A DNA stretch of 64,000 nt from Annona cherimola (taxonomy: Eukaryota > Streptophyta > Magnoliopsida > Magnoliales > Annonaceae), in contig CM059971.1 of the NCBI GenBank assembly GCA_030490835.1, positions 121,924,564-121,988,563 on the forward strand, given 5' to 3'. The translations under genes and the position numbers were made by a program. Positions 57,939 to 64,000 of the stretch are shown here, one piece after another. Below the pieces are notes generated by a model. It saw only the letters and a program-made list of their open reading frames with translations. It was not told the origin of the DNA and did not search any database. Each line of letters begins with the position of its first letter. The stretch's first letter is position 1.

Positions 57939-60673
57939 ATGGCAGACCTGATTTCTATGTTCTTGATACTATCGGTATCTTTGCTATTTCTCTCGTGGGT
58001 CGTTAAAATCGGTCATTCCATATGGTGGAGGCCTATGAAACTGCAGCAACGACTCCGGCAGAAGGGAATCAAAGGCAACTCCTACAGACTCATCTATGGA
58101 GACACTAAGGAAATTGGGAGGCTGACGAAGGAAGCTTGGTCCAAGCCTATGAATCTAACCCACCGGATTGTGCCCCGCGTCTTGCCTTATTTCCACGACT
58201 TGGTTCAAAAGGAAGGTAATTAATGATCCGCTATTTCATTTCAGTCTGGAGAAATCAGTTAGGAAATGCTTTTTAAATTGACATGATCTCAACTGGGGAA
58301 TTGAAACTTTATCGATGATCTTGGGTTTTAATTTGTTGCAACCTGCGTGCACCGAACCTAAGTGCATCCAGGAGCATTTAAGTCATTTTTTAAATTTTTT
58401 TTAAAAACTTTTTCATGAGAGTATTAATTTAGGAGCCCCATCGTATGCTCCCGAATGCATACATCCATTTTTTATTTTTTTTGAAATTTTTTTTACAAGA
58501 TCATTAATCTAGATGTATTTAATATGTGTATAAATGTTTATCATTTTTGGAGTATTTTAGATATTTATTTTTTATTTTTGAAAATCAGTGGTATTACTGA
58601 TTTTCAAAAATAAAAAATAAAAAAATCTAAAATACTCCAAAAATAGTAAAAATTGATAGAGATGTTAAATACATATAGATTAACAGTTTTATAAAAAAAA
58701 TTTCAAAAAAAATAGGTGTATGTACCCGGGAGCAATGCTCCCTTGAGCATACGACCAGTTCCCATAATTTAAGTGTATTAAACATGTATATCAATTTTTA
58801 CCATTTTTGTAGATTTTTAAATTTTTTTTGAATTTTTAAAAAATTTTAAAAATTAAAAAAATCTAAAAGTCTCCGAAAATGGTAAAAATTGATACAAATG
58901 TTAAATACACTTAAATTAATGATTGTGTATAAAAAAAACTTTCAAAAAATTTGAAAAAAATGGGTATTTGCAGGTGCATAGAATCAAGATCATCGCTAAT
59001 CACGGGTAGTTTAGTAGAGTGCTTGTTCTTATGTTTTTGATACTGCAAAAACAGGAAAGCTGTCCTTGATTTGGATAGGGACAACTCCTCGAGTCATTGT
59101 CAACGATCCAGAGCTAATGAAGCAAGTTCTATCAAATAAGTTTGGTCATTTCTGCAAACCTCCACTTAACCCGTGCGTCAAAATCTTGACTATGGGCGTC
59201 CTGATTTTGGAAGGAGAGGATTGGGTCAAGCGCAGGAGGGTGATTACCCCTGCCTTTCACCTAGAGAAATTGAAGGTTGTTTCCTTTCACCAAAAAATTC
59301 TTATTCGTTATTGAGTAAACGAAAGGGCTGATGCTAACCCATCTTGCAGGCTATGATGCCAGCATTTTCTACTTGTTGCAGTGAGTTCATCGCCCGATGG
59401 AGGAAGATGGTTGGTCCCCAAGGACATCGCGAGTTGGATGTCTGGCCCGAATTCCAAAATCTAACTGGAGATATCATCTCTCGGACGGCCTTCGGCAGCA
59501 ACTATCAAGAAGGTAGAAGGATATTCGAGCTTCAGAAAGAGCAAGGGCAGCTCGTGATGGAAGCAGCTAATAGTCCATATATACCAGGTTTAAGGTGCAT
59601 TTCTCTACTTCATTCTGTTTGGGCATCTTGTCTTGACAAGAAAACAGATACATCAATTACCTAAGGAATGCATATACAGATTTGTTCCCACCAAAAAGAA
59701 TAGACGGAGACTGTTTTTGGACAAGGAGATCAAAGCTATTGTGAGAGATCTTATCCAGAAGAAACGGCAGGCCATGAGCATGGGAGGATCAAGAGCTGAC
59801 GACTTGCTGGGATTGCTGCTGCTGCAATCTAGCAGCTGTAGTGATGCCCAAGAAGCAGGATCGGATTCAAAGAACACCAGCCTGACAACAGATGATGTGA
59901 TCGAGGAATGCAAATTGTTCTACTTAGCTGGCCAGGAGACTACCGCGGCCTGGCTGACATGGACAATGATAGTTCTGGCTATGCATCCAAACTGGCAAGA
60001 GCTAGCAAGGGAAGAGGTTCTGCAAACATGTGGAAAAAATACACCTAATTTCGACAATATAAACCACTTCAAGATCGTAAGTTTTCTTTTACATATTCTT
60101 TTCAGAGGTTAGATCATGATGTGTTTATGTTTTCCCAGATAACTCCTCTCTTGGCGCCGATTTGCGTGGTTGCATATTGAGCTTTGGGTAGCATTAACAA
60201 CCATGTTGTTAGTTGTTTTTAACGAGCGGAGTTGAACTGCTTTGCAGGTGACCATGATCTTGAATGAAGTACTTAGGTTGTATCCACCTGTGGCTCTCCA
60301 GCTTCGGCATACTTACAAGAAGATTGAATTAGGAGGGATCTCTCTGCCACAGGGTGTTGACCTCCTGCTCCCAACTCTCCTCATACATCATGATCCAGAA
60401 CATTGGGGAGATGATCATGAAGACTTCAATCCAGAGAGGTTCTCAAAGGGAGTTTCCAAGGCCTCGAACGAACGAAACGCCTTCTTCCCCTTTGGATCGG
60501 GCCCAAGGATCTGCATTGGCCAACATTTCGCAATGATAGAAGCAAAAATGGCAGTTGCCATGGTCCTGCAGCATTTCTCTCTGGAGCTCTCGCCCTCCTA
60601 TGCTCATGCGCCTTGTACCATCTTAACGCTCCAGCCTCAGTATGGGGCCCAACTCATGTTACACCTACTTTAG
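57939..60673 (+). CDS. CYP72A-type cytochrome P450 F (intact frame, unusual substitutions)
   Basis: Exons 57939-58215, 59055-59275, 59350-59594, 59680-60076 and 60248-60673; GT-AG introns of 839, 74, 85 and 171 bp. 521 residues, the same exon lengths as E. N-terminal anchor (MADLISMFL...), [15 protein letters not shown] at 331-336, E387xxR390, NPERF and the heme loop with Cys469 are all present. Against E it changes several normally conserved positions: PFGSGPRIC (Trp to Ser in the heme loop), LNEVLR (Tyr to Asn before ExxR), LAGQET (Phe to Leu) and APCTI (Tyr to Cys). The catalytic residues remain, so it could be active, altered in specificity or beginning to decay. Intron 1 is swollen by hairpin elements. 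A W-box core TTGACT is at 57855-57860. Confidence 0.9.
58330..58990. mobile_element. Hairpin MITE complex in intron 1 of F
   Basis: E intron 1 has 175 bp where F has 839 bp. The insert contains two AT-rich palindromes. One runs from about 58446 to 58745 with arm ends TGCTCCCGAATGCATAC and GTATGTACCCGGGAGCA, and a centre around 58595 (GAAAATCAGTGGTATTACTG). The second runs from about 58758 to 58925. Arms share TTAATCTAGATGTATTTAAT with the copies at 21411 and 61757, suggesting one element nested in another. Confidence 0.75.
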
Positions 60674-61279
60674 AGAGTGTCCTGCCCTCACTCCTCAGTC
60701 CTCGCCATCTGCTGTAATAATCATGGCCGTGATTTCTTTTCGATGGAGTTCAATCGTGTCGGTGGACAAACGAAAAGCAAGTTGGCGCATGCTACTCAGC
60801 AAAAAATAATGATACTAGATAGTCTATTGTGTGGGCGATAGTCTCAAGTATCGACGTGATTATAAGTCCCAATATAATTGATTTCCTTATAGCTGGAGAT
60901 ACATGCGGAGGTGTGTGTTCCCATGCTGTGACATTTAAAATGTTCTCGCCCTTTTCATGGTTTGTCGCCTGTTGGCAAGCTTACTGTCAAGTTCCTGGTT
61001 AAAGGCAGGGGCATCAGAAACAGATGCAAGCTTCAAAACTTGCATACATTTCGGACCACCTTATGCAGCCTACGTTCTGAAGACCAAAGACCCAAAATAA
61101 TCTCAAAACCATGGAAGAATCAGGACTAAAAGGAAGCTGTTTCTTCATGCCATAAGACAATGGAAATATCATGCATGGTTGAAAAGGTAATGTGAAGATA
61201 CAATAAGAAAATACTGAAGAAAAGTCGTTACACGGATAAAGACCCCATATCCACCTGCATATGTACTTGCTTTAAATGT
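60674..61279. other. Intergenic between F and the L18a-like gene (tail to tail)
   Basis: No gene recognised. The first 50 bases align with the E 3' flank up to the duplication junction; beyond that the sequence is unique to this side. Confidence 0.55.
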
Positions 61280-63118
61280 TCACCAATCCACGTTTTCATG
61301 AGATAATCCAACAATCACAGTAATTGCCACCAGAACAGCCTGCAGAAAACACAATCAGTTGGATGAGCATTAAGAAAAATAAACAATAAGATCACCATAA
61401 ATCTTTGGGTTAATTTCAAATGTACCCACTCCATTTGTTTTTAATTACAAATATACTTACTAAGTTTGAAAACTTTCACATATACCCTGAAAGTATTTCA
61501 TTAATTTCAAATATACTCAATATGACAGTTAAAAACGTTTAATAATTTTAAAATCTCAATATACCTCTGATTGATCTAGTATTTATTGTCATTTGTGTCA
61601 TATCCAGACCGTGAAAACTCATTCTACATAGCTTCTCTTTCAAGTTGGATGAGTTTCCATCACACGTTCAACTTATGTCATAGTTGAATGATTATTATTA
61701 TCAAACAATAAAGGGCAGTTTGAACACTTCTTACGATGAATAATAGTAATTTTTAATTGGGGCTCTATTCTTGTGCACCCGGGTACACTTAGCCTCAGTG
61801 TACCCAGGTGTATTTAACCCATTTTTTATTTTTTTTTGAATTTTTTATACAACTGTTAATCTAAATGTATTTAACATGTTTATCAAGTTTTATCATTTTT
61901 GGAAATTGGTATATATTTTTTTTGGATTTTTTAAATCAAATGTCACTAATTTTAAAAAATCCAAAAAAAATTTACAAATATCTAAAAATAGTAAAACTTG
62001 ATACATATGTTACATATATTAGATTAATAGTTGTATAAAGAAATTTTCAAAAATAAATTTTGAAAAAATGAATTTTTGCACCCGAGTACACAGGAATATA
62101 ACCCTTTTAATTGTGCCTAATGAAATGAATATAGATGAAATTTCACTTATACTTATTACTTAGTGAATATATATATAGATATATAAAAGTTTTCACACTT
62201 AGTGAGTGTATTTGTAACTAAGGACAAATATAGTGGGTATATTTGAAATTAACCTTAAATCTTTAGAAGAGTTAGTTCAAATGCCGCCCAGAGAGTAATA
62301 TTATAAATTATTGTATTCACCTCTTCATTTATTTTCAAGGATGATAAGAATATATTTAAGTTATGTTCTACCAACCAAAAATGGTTTTGGACTGGCAGTT
62401 TCAACTGAGGACAGTTCATCATTATAGTTCCCTGGTTCAACCAGAATAACCATCCAATTAAGCTGGAATAACCAGGGCCAGTTGGGTAACCGGTTTGAAC
62501 TCTGTTCAATTCTAACCAAACTGCTGTCAACCACACTTTAGGAGCACAATGATGGGTTGTTGCAGAACAATATGTTGGAGGATCGGTAAAGCCAAACTAA
62601 AGCTGAAGTGGATGAGTGACAAAACTAGGAAGGATAAATTCAGAAATAAGAATTATAAAAATAAAAAAGAGTACTGGTGGGTAAGATGAGCAGACAACAC
62701 AGACAGAGCACGTTGTTCGAGTCCAAAACTACAGGAGGTCTAACAGCTGCAACAAAGATATTGGCACTTACCCCAACTGTGCATGCAATTAATCCTGCTT
62801 TCTCCCTGTAGTCTACACCAACAAAGAGGAGGATGAAAGCACCAATATACCACGGCACAGCAGCAAAAAAGAATCCAGCCAAGAACCTTTCACGAAATAT
62901 TATAAAAGAAAAAAAAAAGGAAGGGATAAGGGAAAAAATAAAAAAATAATAAAAACATGAGGTTATCTTCAACAGCAGTCTCAATAGCAAGTAACACCAG
63001 AATCAGAGAATGCAATTGAAAAGACATGTGAGAGCCTTTATACCAACCATCACTCTCATAATAAGGATAGCCGCTAGCCTCATGTGCTGGTGGTAATGCC
63101 CAGTGGCTTGAAGCCACA
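61280..63118 (-). CDS. 60S ribosomal protein L18a-like membrane protein, 3' exons (5' end unresolved)
   Basis: Three exons are supported on the minus strand: 61280-61339 (last, AVLVAITVIVGL...DW and TGA), 62772-62886 (GT-AG, donor GTAAGT) and an upstream exon ending at 63044. The splice joins TG|G to make the W of GWFLAGFFFAAVPWYIGAF, which fits the family signature GWFLFxxGFFxxAIPWYVGAF. VDYREKAGLIACT also matches. These are small plant proteins with two predicted membrane segments, function poorly known; the name reflects similarity, not a ribosomal role. The exon upstream of GW reads YPYYESDGW where the family usually has LPCCGIGxGW, and an in-frame stop lies just 5' of it, so the 5' part may be decayed or the true exon may lie elsewhere. 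Gene or pseudogene is undecided. Confidence 0.55.
61407..62255. mobile_element. Mutator-type MITE with 9-bp target duplication TAAATCTTT, in the last intron of the L18a-like gene
   Basis: 849 bp. TAAATCTTT lies at 61398-61406 and 62256-62264. The ends GGTTAATTTCAAATGTACCC and GGTATATTTGAAATTAACC are inverted. Another hairpin element (61757-62105) is nested inside. Confidence 0.85.
61757..62105. mobile_element. Hairpin MITE nested in the Mutator-type element
   Basis: The left end TCTTGTGCACCCGGGTACAC is inverted at the right end (TTTGCACCCGAGTACACAGG, with the arm TTGTGTACTCGGGTGCA). Inner arms TTAATCTAAATGTATTTAAC and GTTACATATATTAGATTAAT. Same family as 21411 and F intron 1. Confidence 0.75.
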
Positions 63119-64000
63119 ACGAGGGGTGTTCAATTCCTCTCAGGATAGAGGTATTATAATTCCCTACATAGTGTAAGGGTCGGCTGTTAGGAAGGAGCTT
63201 AAGGGTCTCCCGAGTTAAGAGATGGAGCAAAGTGTCTCCACATTGGAAATTTGTATGAATTTCTCAGAGTTTGATTATAATATCAGCTGAGATGAATGTA
63301 AATGTGCCAATCAGGGGGGGAGGTGGGGTGCGGCGAGGGAAAGGAAGAACAGGATGCTCTGCCTGATAGTAGCAAATCAGAGTCTAAGATAGTTAATATA
63401 AACCATATTTATGGGTAAAATAAACAAACAAAGTAGGCATTATCTCTCAGTAAAACCATATTTGCATATACAAAGTTGGTTTTTATTTCATCTCCAAACA
63501 ATTCTCTGGAGACGAACTAAGCAACCTTTGGATATGCAAATCGCAAAAGACATCGTCTCCTGGCCCATGCTGTAAAAAAGTTAGAATTAAATTGTTAGCA
63601 TCAACACATCCTCAAGCATAATCCAATTAGGCTGATTTCTCTGTTCATTGCCTCAGTACAACTGTGCATGAGCAATTCCTTAACCTTGAAGGATGATCCT
63701 GGCTTTTAAAACTTAAATGGATTGATAAATCTACAACATTTTTATGATCTGTGCAGTCAACTGCTTTAACCTTCATTTTTGAAACTGCAAAATGGAGCCA
63801 GAACCAATGGTTATAAATAGAAGTTCTAGATGCAGAGCGAGCAAACCCCTAGTCAGCTTCTAAACTCCATTTCATTTTTGGTCCCTGCAAATAGGCCAGA
63901 ACCAATGGTTGTGAACAGACAATAGGGGCGGGGGTGTACACACCCACGGTTTATGTATTCCACCAGTGGCACAACCCACGAAAGGCAGGGTGGGACGTAT
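63119..64000. other. Unassigned; possible 5' part of the L18a-like gene and a repeat remnant
   Basis: 63222-63310 weakly resembles 17395-17480 (GGAGCAAAGTGTCTCC). On the minus strand a tract after TTTTTTACAG (63574 downward) is open for about 28 codons, which may be an exon but matches nothing I know. Nothing else identified to the window end. Confidence 0.35.

Larger units (their letters stand above)
42231..60725. repeat. Segmental duplication, unit 2 (D' exons 3-1, intergenic, F)
   Basis: Matches unit 1 in order and orientation. It is longer because of a copia element (6.9 kb), an insertion of about 2 kb (51730-53728), a Mutator-type MITE (54669-55118) and insertions at about 56949-57405, 57540-57786 and in F intron 1. 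The unit1/unit2 junction is at 42231-42233, where CAT is shared by both parent ends. Confidence 0.88.

Noticed and set aside
63490..63574. Minus-strand exon after TTTTTTACAG with about 28 open codons
   Set aside because: No similarity recognised and no matching partner exon; noted only in the region entry.

Overview
This is plant nuclear DNA, most likely from a flowering plant. The genes are split by short AT-rich GT-AG introns, plant transposons (Ty1/copia, hAT, Mutator-type MITEs, solo LTRs) fill the spaces, and the main content is a tandem cluster of CYP72A-type cytochrome P450 genes, a plant-specific clan. I could not fix the species. Rough gene density is one gene or relic per 6-8 kb.

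Layout. (1) 1-9030: long arrays of a roughly 50-57 bp unit with a CCCGCGGG core. They run in one orientation at 1-2110 and in the opposite orientation at 5310-6590 and 7190-9030. The loop between the opposed arrays holds a GC-rich island with a truncated UBA2-type RNA-binding-protein fragment, so the whole looks like a foldback-type element. (2) 9150-10890: a higher-order minisatellite of 10-bp units broken by a conserved linker of about 125 bp. (3) 11309-60673: the P450 cluster, in order A (-, pseudogene), B (-, intact), C (+, intact), D (-, intact), E (+, intact), D' (-, pseudogene), F (+, intact). (4) 60674-64000: transposon-rich DNA carrying the 3' part of a gene for a 60S ribosomal protein L18a-like membrane protein (-).

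The five intact P450s (B, C, D, E, F) each assemble exactly into 516-521 codons and keep the membrane anchor, the WxxxR C-helix, the AGQET I-helix, ExxR, PERF and the heme-cysteine loop. They fall into three subgroups: A/B, D/D' and C/E/F. CYP72A enzymes are ER-bound monooxygenases that oxidise terpenoids (secologanin synthase, triterpenoid and gibberellin oxidases are known members). No terpene synthase or glycosyltransferase is visible here, so the substrate is unknown.

D-E and D'-F are two copies of one tandem segmental duplication. The breakpoint at about 42231-42233 joins the 3' flank of E to intron 3 of a D copy, so D' lost exons 4-5 at birth. It later gained a stop codon, a GC splice donor, a partial exon-2 duplication and a 6.9-kb copia element in intron 1. 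Comparing the two copies gives clean empty sites for the copia insertion, a solo LTR and a Mutator-type MITE, which makes the locus a relative clock for transposon activity.
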